A DNA stretch of 64,000 bases from Allium sativum (GCA_030737875.1 CM060910.1:251690427-251754426); one strand, 5' to 3'. Counted from the first letter of the stretch, positions 21,731 through 34,084 are shown. Notes: a model not told the origin generated them from the sequence alone. A program made the numbers and translations.

Positions 21731-23079
21731 GGCCGCGTTATGGCCCGAAGTGTCATTTTGAATAAATTGGCTATTTTAAAATAAATAAAAATAGCGATAA
21801 ATCGTTATAAAATATTATAAACGATATGGATGTGAAATTTAGAAACGAACTAAAGGTTGGCTAAGTCGAATGGTTTATTGGGTATTGATCTGATGTTGGT
21901 TTCGGCCTTCGGGGTTAATATTTGGGAAATCGCTCTCTTACTGATTGACGATTAGTGACTAATGAATTAAAATGATGCGTATGTATGTTAGTGTTGCACT
22001 TGTTTATTATATACGCGAGTTGCTCAGAAAGACCGGGTTTACCCCATTCTGAATAACTGAATCGACGATAAGAAATCGAAGATGAAGACGGTGGTCGAAG
22101 ACCGGAGATATTCACCACGTTTGGATGGTAACCGAGGTCTTGATTGGGAGGCATCCCGAAATATGGATAATGAGTGGTGATCGTCCAGACGTACGTGGTG
22201 ATCGATGGGTTTGCGAGGTATATAGTGCCTCCGGCTTCGTTCAGACCCAGAACGGACTTGCAAATGGACAGTGTGTCTGACATTGGAATTTATTCTGTGT
22301 GATTGATAGCCATCAGTTGCACAGTGTGAATTGCCTGTGTGGCATGCTAAGATGCAGTGAACAGGGCTTCTGTTGAAAAGCAAAGTCTTGTGGTGATGAT
22401 CAAAGCCCCGCCGGTGTGGCGTAGCTTTGTGTATAACGTGAATTCGCGAGCCTCACACCCCGGTATGAACCAGAAACGGGAGAAAGGACCACAGGGAGGG
22501 CATGCGTTTCTTTCTAGTTAGAAGTAGCGTCAGTGGTTTTACACGCCCTGACGAGTTTGACTTATGTGGTTGTTACTGTTGCGAGGCGCCTCGGTTAGAT
22601 CGGACGATCCGGGTCCGATGGAGTCATTCGTTGGCTCATTTACGCCACAAAGGGCGAGGAAACGTATTGTTCAGGCATACTAATCCACTTCGATGGACCG
22701 GCCCTGACGATCCAAGGCTTTCCTGCGCGCTTGCCTGAGACACGGACTAGAGCGTCTCGAATTTGGTAAGGACTATCTTTTGCCTTGGTTCATGACGGAA
22801 ATCAAATTTCCAAATATGTAACAACCCGTATTTCGATAACATGATTAAGACGAGAATCAAGGGAGAATTTAATTTTAAATTCTGAATCAAGTAAAACGGG
22901 CTATGCCATTGCGTTCGTCTCGGAAAAATACGCGAAATAGAGTCTGAGTTTTCGAGAATCGGAGTCCGTATGACCAAGTTATGGTCCGACGAAGTTTTCA
23001 TAAAATTCAAGTTCAAAAACGAGTTCTAATCTCGAAAATTTGGCCTAGAAGGCTAGGCGGGAAAATTCCCGCCAGCCAC

Positions 23080-23166
23080 CCCAAGTCGATAGGGCTGTCG
23101 ACTTGGGAGTCGACATGGCATGACCCAAGTCGACAGCCCTGTCGACTTGGGTGTCGACTTATGGTG
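23080..23166 (+). repeat. U3 palindrome cluster in B LTR
   Basis: Several GTCGAC sites have CCAAGTCGAC and GTCGACTTGG arms, about 125-210 bases upstream of the TATA box. Both arms differ from those in A yet remain complementary. The 3' LTR copy is at 29324-29410. Confidence 0.75.
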
Positions 23167-23289
23167 GCCAGGCAGTTTTGCCTGGTGCACCTGTTTTCTG
23201 TTTTGGCTAGGTTTTTGGGCCTGGTTCGAAATCTGATGGTTCAGGTTGATCCTAGGGTTAATCCTAAGGTCCTAATCACTCCTAATCTC

Positions 23290-23296
23290 TATAAAG
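23290..23296 (+). promoter_or_regulatory. TATA box of element B
   Basis: TATAAAG is followed by AAGCCCCTAACCTACCCC. The 3' LTR counterpart (29534) reads TATAAATA after a G-to-T difference. Confidence 0.6.
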
Positions 23297-24320
23297 AAGC
23301 CCCTAACCTACCCCTAAATCCTCATTATTCATTCATGCAACTAAACTATGGCAAAAAATTTACTCTCATGGCCTCCACTCTCATTCTAAAATTCCTAAGT
23401 AAATTCCTATGAGAGATTCATGTTCATTCAAGTGTTTTCAAGCATGAATGGATGTTGTTAGCTTGCATTCAAGTCAAGTTGCAACATTTCTATTTCAAAG
23501 CAAGGGTTTTATTGATTTGGAGCTTTCATATTGGGTTTATTTGATTGCATAAGAGCTTCGTCTCAATCTTTGTTTTGCATTTCGATTTGTGCCTTCATAG
23601 CAATGTAAGCCCTTTCCCTACTCTTAGATATTAACTATGAAGTTAAATGTTCATGTTGCAAGTTTGGGTTTGATCATTAAGTATGATACATGCTATCATG
23701 TCATGCAAGTTTATGAAGTCATTATCTTGATCTTGTGGGCTAAAAGCTACAACCTTTATGTTGAAATGTTGCATTATGCAACATGAGAACCCTCATAACC
23801 TTTATGTCAACTTGCATATGAAGTCATAACCCTTATATGATGATATATGTGAGTTACTAGTCAACATTCCATGTCTTTTGTCACCATGATTCGCTTATGT
23901 GCCAAGTTTGGGTTTATGCATGTTTTTTAGGCTTAAGAATGTAACATGCAAGTTAATGAACACATTTGTGCCTCATTTGCCACCATGATTAACTTGTGGC
24001 TTAATATCCATTTTTGTCATGCCTTTGCCAAGTCTCTTCTTTTAATCCATTACGTTGTTGCGAACGTATATGTGAGTTTAAAAGCGTTGGGTTATGTTAT
24101 GGGTAATTTCTAATGACATGAAAATATAACTTAAAAACATGACTTGAAATGTAACATGGAAGTTGACATGTAAGTATGCTTGAAAATATGAAATTGGGAA
24201 TTTACCTATTAAGTTAGGTCTACCCATACTATGGAATTGGGAATTTACCTATTGAGTTAGGTCTACCCATATTCTTAAGAAAACTTGAATATGAACATGA
24301 CACTAGACTAAACATGAAAG

Positions 24321-24524
24321 TGACCAACTCGAGGTTGGGTTGAGTTTGCAACATAAAGCTACCCGGAACCGACCGGCCTAACTAGTAGTTGCAAACAATA
24401 GGACCCAATGTGAGAAGTTGGTCATGTTGTGCTTGAACCCGAGGTTAGACCAAGTTGTGGTATAAAGCTACCCGGAACCGACCGGCTTAACTAGTAACCA
24501 CAACAAAGTCTAATGTGAGAGGTT
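24321..24524 (+). repeat. Twin stem-loop module, B 5' LTR
   Basis: Unit 1 (24321-24424) pairs TGACCAACT/AGTTGGTCA, TTGGGT/ACCCAA and GTTTGCAAC/GTTGCAAAC. Unit 2 (24436-24524) pairs AACC/GGTT, TTAGAC/GTCTAA and GTTGTGGT/ACCACAAC. Both apices read CCCGGAACCGACCGG. Confidence 0.85.
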
Positions 24525-24534
24525 GAGGTGCATT

Positions 24535-25210
24535 AAATTAATTAATGCCACATAATAGGGTTAAGTTAATTTGATTAAGGACTCTTAACCAAATATGACA
24601 TGGACAAATGGGTTAAGTAATTTGATTAGGCTAACGATACTTAACAAAACATGACAAGGTTGGGTAGGTTAAGTAACTTGATTTGCCTAATGACACTTAA
24701 CCATTTTTATACGACTAGTGGACGGGGTTAAGTTAACCAACACTTAACCAAACCAACACGTGAATTTGATACGGTTAATTAAGCTTTCCTAATTACACTT
24801 AACCGTATAATACAGTTAGGGGATGTGGTTAAGTTAACCTAGACTTAACCCATCCAATTCGGTGATTTTGAAGTGGTTAAGTTAACCAACACTTAACCAA
24901 TCTAACTCGGTAATTTTGAAGTGATTAAGTAACCTATACTTAAACACTCCAACTCGGTTATTTGATAAGGTTAAGTTAACCAATACTTAACCAATCTAAC
25001 GTGATAACATGATAAGGCTAAGTCACGAATCGTTTGAATACACTTGACCAATTTGACTCAGTAATTTGATAGGGCCAAGTTAATACATACTTAACCAACT
25101 TGAACATGGTTTGTAGGGTTAAGTCTTGAACTTGGATACTTAGCCAATTTTAACATGATTTGTAGACGGATTAAGTCATGAACTTAAGTGACACTTAATC
25201 CATTATATAA
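24535..25210 (+). repeat. Tandem hairpin array in B LTR
   Basis: About ten units of 55-70 bases each carry a GGTTAAGT-type arm and an ACTTAACC-type partner (for example GGTTAAGTTAACCAACACTT), with unit-specific spacers such as CCAACTCGGT. The 3' LTR copy is at about 30779-31454. Confidence 0.75.
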
Positions 25211-27063
25211 ACCCTAGTTCCGAAAATTAGGTGGATAACCGTAATTAACAAGAATAACGAAAATAAGCTAAGTGGTGAACCTTAGTTGGAGAATAGCTAA
25301 GTAATAATTCTTAGTCAAGGAATTTTGGACCAGTTCATAGATTGGATGAGTAACCCGATACGGTAGGTCATCGTTTAAGCACACGAGTAGGAGCAAGTTA
25401 TCTGATTTAGATAAAGGCTCCAGCGAACTGGGTAACGAAGCAGCGGCTTCGGGGAACGTGAGGATATTCTTGGTATCCCTCTGTGAGCTGCCAGGTGATC
25501 ACACTAGGCTCATGAGAGGTTAAGGTCTGCGTTAGAAGAACCAAGAGTATGCCTTGGTTGCTATACGAGCGACCTAAAGACGGGGATGGATAGGGGATAG
25601 TCGACGATACACGGTCGTGCCCTAGATAGCATTTCGTCAGGCTACCTACCATCTTTGGTCAAGCGTGTACGTACGGAAAGGCAGAGAACACCCAAAAGAC
25701 CATAATTGCTATCTAATTATGGTTGCGGTAAGGCTAGGATTGTGGGTTGGCCAGTAGTGTGTTCTCATACAGGATTTATCCTGTCTTGTCTTTCACTAGT
25801 TGAGGGAGTGGTCTCGTGGGACCATAGCCACGTATAGGAAAAAAAGACCTTAGCATCTGCATCGGTAGATAAATCGAAAGATCCCGATCGAGTCCTGTAT
25901 TTCTTGATCTGCCCTGTGACAGGACTCGGATGGCACGATGTGATACATGTGCATACAGTCATGGAAAAACGATTCACGATGAATGCGTGGGAAAAAGGGC
26001 GCGGTTGACGGTTAGCGTAATTCCTAGTGGCCCTGGGTGGTTGAACCCAAACCGAAATACGAAAACGTGCAATAGGTAAGCATAATCACTAGTGGCCCTA
26101 GGTGGCATAAGTCCTAGTTGCACAAACGATGATTCATGTTGGGAAAACCTAGCTAGGTCTAGGGTAACAGTCCAAACGAGCTTAAGGATCATGGAATTAC
26201 ATTGGAGTAGTATAGAACCTCATGGGAAAGCCCGTACGGTCTACGGCAAGGAACTGAACATTTACATGGAAAGAAACATACGAGTTGAGTAACTTATAAA
26301 TGCGATATATTAGGTTGACATGAACCACTACACGACTTTTGAGTAAGGGTCATTCATGGTTAACACATGATATGGTGGGGATACTAGTATGGTAGGTGCA
26401 GAGCTAAAATACAGGATAGATACCATGGGACGTTATACGTGATAGATATCTTGGGGATATTATACTTGATAGGAACCTGACGATGGGATACCTTGCTTTA
26501 TCTTGACATCGTAATTTATCATGACACCTTAGTTTATCTGAGTTCAGTAGTTCATCCTGTTATTTTGATTTAGCTTATCTATCCTGTCATCATGCTTATG
26601 TTCATCTCAGTTTCTCATGTCAGTTAACTTTACTAGTTTTTATGCTGATAGTAGATAGAGCTTACTCAGTCTTTTTGACTGACCTGATTTTCTTTCGCCT
26701 CTTTTCTTCAGTTTCCCCCCAGGTTACAGGGAGGAAATACTGTTGTTTAATTCGGACTTCTTCTGCTTGAAGGTCATCATGGATGGCTTGGACTTTTCTT
26801 GGCTATGGCTACTTTACTGTTTTACTTGGGGAATAATTTTCGAAAATGTCTTTATGCTTCTTTACTATTGCAAGACAGGTTTTGATGTACTCTGATGTAA
26901 AAGGCTTTAGACCTTATTTATTCATGTTATGAAATTTTGATTTTACTTCCGCTATTTTATATGTTCTGTCTTGTGATATTTCTGTGCATGTTTACCAATA
27001 ATGCCCCTCTAAAGCTAGTGCATTCCCTTGCGAGTGACCCTAGCGGAGGCAGGGTGTTACAAG

Positions 27064-27075
27064 TGGTATCAGAGC
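27064..27075 (+). other. Primer-binding site of element B
   Basis: TGGTATCAGAGC, 2 bases after the LTR end; complementary to initiator tRNA-Met. Confidence 0.95.
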
Positions 27076-27299
27076 AGAAGGTTACCATACTGGGAAAAAA
27101 GTTTTTAAAGACCTTCTGAAAACTATTTGAAAATCGTTTACAAAGAAGCATTTTTCAAGAAAATTTTCTTTTGAAAGAAAAAGGCTATTCCCCAAAGGCC
27201 ATTAGCACTATCCTTGTTTCCTTAATTGAATCTCTTTTCCTTTCTTTCCTCCATCTGTAGTCACAGTGGTTCTAACTGCGACTAGTCTTTTCTATCTAC

Positions 27300-28460
27300 G
27301 AAAGTGCTTTCCATACGATGGAGGTGGTTCTCGAGAGACCAGTGGCCGCGTTATAAGAAAGGATAGTGAGAAAGAGGATAAAGGATACGAGCTTAAGGAT
27401 GAGCAACTTGTTGGTATGGCTTAGTCCTCAAAGGAGGGAGAAAGATGAACAATGAAACCCATGACGAGAGAGTACCTTTGGCATGGTAAAACGGGGCGGA
27501 TAGTTAAGTATTATGGGACAAGGACAAGATCATCGGGAGGGCAATAGTATGCTCTCATTTCTAGGGTACCTCGGAAGGAGGGTAACGATCTTGTTAAAGG
27601 TTTAGCTTTTCTTCTCTATCATCCCGTTAGGACTTCGTTTTTCGTATCATTTAAGTCTGCTTCGATAGTTGAGTCTCTGCACCTTAAGTACTAGCGTAAT
27701 AGAGAATCCCATTTTTGTCTCAAAGTCCTATTGGAGAATCAGTCCATTTATACATGACTTGTTTGGATTTGAGAATGTCTATGCCAAGTGTTGAGTTTGG
27801 AAATAATGCTTATGTTTATAAGCTATGGATGGATTCTAGGGATGAAGTGGTTATCCAGTAGGGGGTGCCACTCTCGGTTTTGATAGGAGGGTAGTTAGAC
27901 CTTTTGACTAGCCTTGGTAATACCCTCGAAGTATCGTGTAACCTTTCTGAGGTTCTGTCATGACTAGTTACTTAGAATCCCTTGATGCCTTTATTGGAAA
28001 TTTGAAGCCCGATCGAGTGGTGTTCGCCGATAAGACGGATGGTTTACTTCATTTATGCATGGGTTATAGAGATCACCCTAGTAAGTGCGCTTGATAACCT
28101 GGTTGACATCTGTTTACTTTCAAGAGAAAGTTCTTCTACATGGAATACCTTATAGTATATAAGCGAGATCCAAGATTCACTAGTGAATTTTGGAAAGCTT
28201 GCATCAGATCATGAGTACGCAGTCATGTTTGCGCCAAGTATTCTAGAAAAAGGATAAGTGCAAGTGGAACGAGAGGCGACGAAGAAATGAGTTCCAGCTC
28301 ATGTTATGGAAACAGGAAATAAGAAGCTACGAAATCGCGAAGTTAAAAGACGGTCAAGGCACAATGGAATTAAGCTCAAGGAAATACGACTTTGATGGTC
28401 AAAGACTAGATACGCGCATGATCTCTTTTTGGGAGTATATCCTTGATCCCTGTTTTCTGT
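27300..28460 (+). pseudogene. Condensed gag-pol remnant of element B
   Basis: Collinear scraps of a Ty3/gypsy polyprotein are recognisable by comparison with element A: protease region (about 27600-27990), a short reverse-transcriptase piece (about 28016-28085, readable as VVFADKTDG), an integrase core piece (about 28130-28225, with an RDP..FTSEFW-like reading) and the chromodomain-like tail (about 28265-28440). Whole domains between them are missing and frames are broken by stops. Gag zinc knuckles are not seen. No functional product is expected. Confidence 0.8.
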
Positions 28461-29045
28461 AGAGCTTACTTGTAGGCTATCTTTTGTGGACATCCTCTCG
28501 GTCCTATTTTCTGTTACAAACCCCGTAAGGAGTTTGTCTTGTTTATCTTCTCGACCCTGTTTCAGGGAATCCAAGGTAGAACCCTATGAATGTAAACATG
28601 TATTTGAAACATGTTATGATTGATATGGTTGCAAGTGGTTGCTCGTGGATGCGCGAATACACATTAGATACTAGCTCGACTCGGTCACATTTCATATTGC
28701 ATATGCACGAGTATTTATACTTGTTTATGGATGAAATCGAATGTATTATCATGCGGTTGTTGCATATGAATGAATGATTGTGCATGCATATAGTATCTAT
28801 ATGACTAGGATTATTTGCATACATGTTGGATTCATGGCACTATACATATTTTGCATTAGAAATATTATTCAGGTCTGATCATTAGCATTAGCTAAGGAAC
28901 ATGTACACACACGTTTTGCATATATTCATACAGCATTAGAAATCATCTAAGGACAATGGTTGCTTGTGGATGATGTTTTGAGTAGATGAACGATGGATGG
29001 TAGGATATGTTCTTCCTAACTTGGAGATTTCGGGGACGAAATCCT
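28461..29045 (+). other. 3' untranslated region of element B
   Basis: Non-coding. It parallels A's 3' UTR, with GGTTGCAAGTGGTTGCTCGT (about 28628) and TTTCGGGGACGAAATCC before the purine tract. Confidence 0.8.
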
Positions 29046-29060
29046 AAAAGGTGGGGAGAA
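29046..29060 (+). other. Polypurine tract of element B
   Basis: AAAAGGTGGGGAGAA directly precedes the 3' LTR. Confidence 0.85.
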
Positions 29061-32000
29061 TGTAACAACCCGTATTTCGATAACATGATTAAGACGAGAA
29101 TCAAGGCAGAATTTAATTTTAAATTCTGAATCAAGTAAAACGGGCTATGCCATTGCGTTCGTCTCGGAAAAATACGCGAAATAGAGTCTGAGTTTTCGAG
29201 AATCGGAGTCCGTATGACCAAGTTATGGTCCGACGAAGTTTTCAGAAAATTCAAGTTCAAAAACGAGTTCTAATCTCGAAAATTTGGCCTAGAAGGCTAG
29301 GCGGGAAAATTCCTGCCAGTCACCCCAAGTCGACAGGGCTGTCGACTTGGGAGTCGACATGGCATGACCCAAGTCGACAGCCCTGTCGACTTGGGTGTCG
29401 ACTTATGGTGGCCGGGCAGTTTTGCCTGGTGCACCTGTTTTCTGTTTTGGCTAGGTTTTTGGGCCTGGTTCGAAATATGATGGTTCAGGTTGATCCTAGG
29501 GTTAATCCTAAGGTCCTAATCACTCCTAATCTCTATAAATAAGCCCCTAACCTACCCTTAAATCCTCATTATTCATTCATGCAACTAAACTATGGCAAAA
29601 TTTTTACTCTCATGGCCTCCACTCTCATTCTAAAATTCCTAAGTAAATTCCTATGAGAGATTCATGTTCATTCAAGTGTTTTCAAGCATGAATGGATGTT
29701 GTTAGCTTGCATTCAAGTCAAGTTGCAACATTTCGATTTCAAAGCAAGGGTTTTATTGATTTGGAGCTTTCATATTGGGTTTATTTGATTGCATAAGAGC
29801 TTCGTCTCAATCTTTGTTTTGCATTTCGATTTGTGCCTTCATAGCAATGTAAGCCCTTTCCCTACTCTTAGATATTAACTATGAAGTTAAATGTTCATGT
29901 TGCAAGTTTGGGTTTGATCATTAAGTATGATACATGCTATCATGTCATGCAAGTTTATGAAGTCATTATCTTGATCTTGTGGGCTAAAAGCTACAACCTT
30001 TATGTTGAAATGTTGCATTATGCAACATGAGAACCCTCATAACCTTTATGTCAACTTGCATATGAAGTCATAACCCTTATATGATGATATATGCGAGTTA
30101 CTAGTCAACATTCCATGTCTTTTGTCACCATGATTCGCTTATGTGCCAAGTTTGGGTTTATGCATGTTTTTTAGGCTTAAGAATGTAACATGCAAGTTAA
30201 TGAACACATTTGTGCCTCATTTGCCACCATGATTAACTTGTGGCTTAATATCCATTTTTGTCATGTCTTTGCCAAGTCTCTTCTTTTAATCCATTACGTT
30301 GTTGCGAACGTATATGTGAGTTTAAAAGCGTTGGGTTATGTTATGGGTAATTTCTAATGACATGAAAATATAACTTAAAAACATGACTTGAAATGTAACA
30401 TGGAAGTTGACATGTAAGTATGCTTGAAAATATGAAATTGGGAATTTACCTATTAAGTTAGGTCTACCTATACTATGGAATTGGGAATTTACCTATTGAG
30501 TTAGGTCTACCCATATTCTTAAGAAAACTTGAATATGAACATGACACTAGACTAAACATGAAAGTGACCAACTCGAGGTTGGGTTGAGTTTGCAACATAA
30601 AGCTACCCGGAACCGACCGGCCTAACTAGTAGTTGCAAACAATAGGACCCAATGTGAGAAGTTGGTCATGTTGTGCTTGAACCCGAGGTTAGACCAAGTT
30701 GTGGTATAAAGCTACCCGGAACCGACCGGCTTAACTAGTAACCACAACAAAGTCTAATGTGAGAGGTTGAGGTGCATTAAATTAATTAATGCCACATAAT
30801 AGGGTTAAGTTAATTTGATTAAGGACTCTTAACCAAATATGACATGGACAAATGGGTTAAGTAATTTGATTAGGCTAACGATACTTAACAAAACATGACA
30901 AGGTTGGGTAGGTTAAGTAACTTGATTTGCCTAATGACACTTAACCATTTTTATACGACTAGTGGACGGGGTTAAGTTAACCAACACTTAACCAAACCAA
31001 CACGTGAATTTGATACGGTTAATTAAGCTTTCCTAATTACACTTAACCGTATAATACAGTTAGGGGATGTGGTTAAGTTAACCTAGACTTAACCCATCCA
31101 ATTCGGTGATTTTGAAGTGGTTAAGTTAACCAACACTTAACCAATCTAACTCGGTAATTTTGAAGTGATTAAGTAACCTATACTTAAACACTCCAACTCG
31201 GTTATTTGATAAGGTTAAGTTAACCAATACTTAACCAATCTAACGTGACAACATGATAAGGCTAAGTCACGAATCGTTTGAATACACTTGACCAATTTGA
31301 CTCAGTAATTTGATAGGGTCAAGTTAATACATACTTAACCAACTTGAACATGGTTTGTAGGGTTAAGTCTTGAACTTGGATACTTAGCCAATTTTGACAT
31401 GATTTGTAGACGGATTAAGTCATGAACTTAAGTGACACTTAATCCATTATATAAACCCTAGTTCCGAAAATTAGGTGGATAACCGTAATTAACAAGAATA
31501 ACGAGAATAAGCTAAGTGGTGAACCTTAGTTGGAGAATAACTAAGTAATAATTCTTAGTCAAGGAATTTTGGACCAGTTCATAGATTGGATGAGTAACCC
31601 GATACGGTAGGTCATCGTTTAAGCACACGAGTAGGAGCAAGTTATCTGATTTAGATAAAGGCTCCAGCGAACTGGGTAACGAAGCAGCGGCTTCGGGAAA
31701 CGTGAGGATATTCTTGGTATCCCTCTGTGAGCTACCAGGTGATCACACTAGGCTCATGAGAGGTTAAGGTCTGCGTTAGAAGAACCAAGAGTATGCCTTG
31801 GTTGTTATACGAGCGACCTAAAGACGGGGATGGATAGGGGATAGTCGACGATAAACGGTCGTACCCTAGATAGCATTTCGTCAGGCTACCTACCATCTTT
31901 GGTCAAGCGTGTATGTACGGAAAGGCAGAGAACACCCAAAAGACCATAATTGCTATCTAATTATGGTTGCGGTAAGGCTAGGATTGTGGGTTGGCCAGTA

Positions 32001-33305
32001 GTGTGTTCTCATACAGGATTTATCCTGTCTCGTCTTTCACTAGTTGAGGGAGTGGTCTCGTCGGACCATAGCCACGTATAGGAAAAACAGACCTTAGCAT
32101 CTGCATCGGCAGATAAATCGAAAGCTCCCGACCGAGTCCTGTATTTCTTGATCTGCCCTGTGACAGGACTCGGATGGCACGATGTGATACATGTGCATAC
32201 AGTCATGGAAAAACGATTCACGATGAATGCATGGGAAAAAGGGCGCGGTTGACGGTTAGCGTAATTCCTAGTGGCCCTGGGTGGTTGAACCCAAACCGAA
32301 ATACGAAAACATGCAATAGGTAAGCATAATCACTAGTGGCCCTAGGTGGCATAAGTCCTAGTTGCACAAACGATGATTCATGTTGGGAAAGCCTAGCTAG
32401 GTCTAGGGTAACAGTCCAAACGAGCTTAAGGATCATGGAATTACATTGGAGTAGTATAGAACCTCATGGGAAAGCCCGTACGGTCTACGGCAAGGAACTG
32501 AACATTTACATGGAAAGAAACATACGAGTTGAGTAACTTATAAATGCGATATATTAGGTTGACATGAACCATTACACGACTTTTGAGTAAGGGTCATTCA
32601 TGGTTAACACATGATATGGTGGGGATACTAGTATGGTAGGTGCAGAGCTAAAATATAGGATAGATACCATGGGACGTTATACGTGATAGATATCTTGGGG
32701 ATATTATACTTGATAGGAACCTGACGATGGGATACCTTGCTTTATCTTGACATCGTAATTTATCATGACACCTTAGTTTATCTGAGTTCAGTAGTTCATC
32801 CTGTTATTTTGATTTAGCTTATCTATCCTGTCATCATGCTTATGTTCATCTCAGTTTCTCATGTCAGTTAACTTTACTAGTTTTTATGCTGATAGTAGAT
32901 AGGGCTTACTCAGTCTTTTTGACTGACCTGTTTTTCTTTCGCCTCTTTTCTTCCGTTCCCCCCCAGGTTACAGGGAGGAAATACTGTTGTTTAATTCAGA
33001 CTTCTTGTGCTTGAAGGTCATCATGGATGGCTTGGACTTTTCTTGGCTATGGCTACTTTACTGTTTTACTTGGGGAATAATTTTCGAAAATGTCTTTATG
33101 CTTCTTTACTATTGCAAGACAGGTTTTGATGTACTCTGATGTAAAAGGCTTTAGACCTTATTTATTCATGTTATGAAAGTTTGATTTTACTTCCGCTATT
33201 TTATATGTTCTGTCTTGTGATATTTCTGTGCATGTTTACCAATAATGCCCCTCTAAAGCTAGTGCATTCCCTTGCGAGTGACCCTAGCGGAGGCGGGGTG
33301 TTACA
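29061..33305 (+). repeat. 3' LTR of element B
   Basis: 4245 bases, the same length as the 5' LTR, and nearly identical to it. Most differences are C/T or G/A transitions, consistent with deamination of methylated cytosines. AAATA follows. Confidence 0.97.
30565..30768 (+). repeat. Twin stem-loop module, B 3' LTR
   Basis: Copy of 24321-24524. All paired arms are unchanged. Confidence 0.85.
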
Positions 33306-34079
33306 AAATACGTGACTGTGCGGTTTTGATGGTATACCTATATATGGCGACATAGTGGTATGGGGCATTAATGTTGTCTATGATTGATAGTTATGATTTG
33401 AAATTGCTTTTGAAACATATAAACACTATTAATAATATCAAATGCTTTTGTTTTATTCGTATCAAACATATTTTGGCCATTATAAGGTAAAACTCTATCC
33501 TCCGGTTTGCGTTGCATTGTGTGATGGGAACTAAGTCTTATAATGGCTTCATTTTTATAAAAAGCATTGCGATGTTTAAAAGAATGATTTGTTTTAAAGC
33601 ACTGGCAATCCAATGGAGTAAACCCGTTCCACGAACGTGGCGGGTCCTGTGATTAGCCATATTTTGAATGTGTTGAGTAGATTTCTCATACCAGTCCCAT
33701 GACTGACTCGTAATTTGTTTCACTTTCAAACTCGGGTGCCCCTTTTTCTACACGGGCAGCCTTGTATTCAGGTTTAGCTGGATTTCTCTAGATAGCTGGA
33801 GCTGAATATGGATTTTATCATTTATCTATTTTATGTTGTTCCGCTCCTATTGTACATTATGTTTGTTTTTCCGCTGTAGACATATATGTATAGTTGAACT
33901 GTATTTGTACTAAGTATGATCCTGTATACTGTGTAACTCTGATGATTACGTTTATCCAGTATATTCTATTGTACATTATCTGGTGTATTTATTTAATTTT
34001 GTTCTGCTATTATCTGTTTCTGTGTTATATTCCAAGGATTACCCTTGCCACCGTTAGTACGGGGTTTGGGGTCGTCTCA
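33306..34079 (+). repeat. Element E, third segment
   Basis: This is the 3' end of the E solo LTR, matching E' at about 47365-48131. It has GACTGACTCG (branch-like CTGAC at 33703-33707), a pyrimidine stretch and CACGGGCAG (ending 33759), TTCCGCTG (33869-33876) and the CA end at 34079. CTTTT follows as the target duplication. Confidence 0.85.
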
Positions 34080-34084
34080 CTTTT

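Larger units (their letters stand above)
20821..22816 (+). repeat. Element E, second segment
   Basis: This resumes E after element A, beginning with the duplicated ATAAA and the rest of the tandem array. The block at about 21855-22800 matches E' (about 45676-47360), including GTATTGATCTGATGTTGG and a GTGTGTCTGACATTGGA phrase. No coding region is recognisable. It ends with AAATA, the target site of B. Confidence 0.8.
23605..26722 (+). other. Candidate intron inside B LTR
   Basis: The donor-like GTAAGC is at 23605-23610. CTGAC (26679-26683) is followed by a TTTTCTTTCGCCTCTTTTC tract and CCCCAG ending at 26722, about 40 bases on. The twin stem-loop, hairpin array and conserved block all lie within, as in A, C and D. 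Confidence 0.45.
22817..27061 (+). repeat. 5' LTR of element B
   Basis: Starts TGTAACAACCCG and ends GGGTGTTACA. It holds the shared U3 block (about 22901-22972), GTCGAC palindromes, a TATA box, a donor-like GTAAGC, the twin stem-loop, a long hairpin array, a conserved block shared with C (about 25345-25760), a pyrimidine tract with CAG and TTCCGCTA (26947-26954). Confidence 0.97.
22817..33305 (+). mobile_element. Element B, complete but non-autonomous Ty3/gypsy element
   Basis: The element is 10,489 bases long, with LTRs of 4245 bases each, a tRNA-Met PBS, a purine tract and target duplication AAATA (22812-22816 and 33306-33310). E' at about 47365 (CAATTTCCAATACGATA) gives the related empty site. 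The LTRs differ at about 43 positions by hand count, near 1 percent. The internal 2.0 kb holds only collinear scraps of gag-pol, so mobility needed proteins supplied by another element. Confidence 0.95.
6882..34079 (+). mobile_element. Element E, solo LTR split by A and B
   Basis: The element starts TGTAACGACCCGG at 6882 and ends GGGTCGTCTCA at 34079. The target duplication CTTTT is at 6877-6881 and 34080-34084. F's 3' LTR at about 41690 reads CTATAAACTTTTATTTTC without interruption and so gives the empty site. Removing A, B and their duplicated target bases leaves about 5.09 kb with no internal region, PBS or purine tract, so this is a solo LTR left by LTR-LTR recombination. It is related throughout to E' (43116-48131). 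Confidence 0.85.

Noticed and set aside
24535..25210. Regular repeats that might suggest a CRISPR array
   Set aside because: Units vary in length and sequence, spacers are not of constant size, the repeats are palindromic LTR components duplicated in the 3' LTR, and the context is a plant genome.
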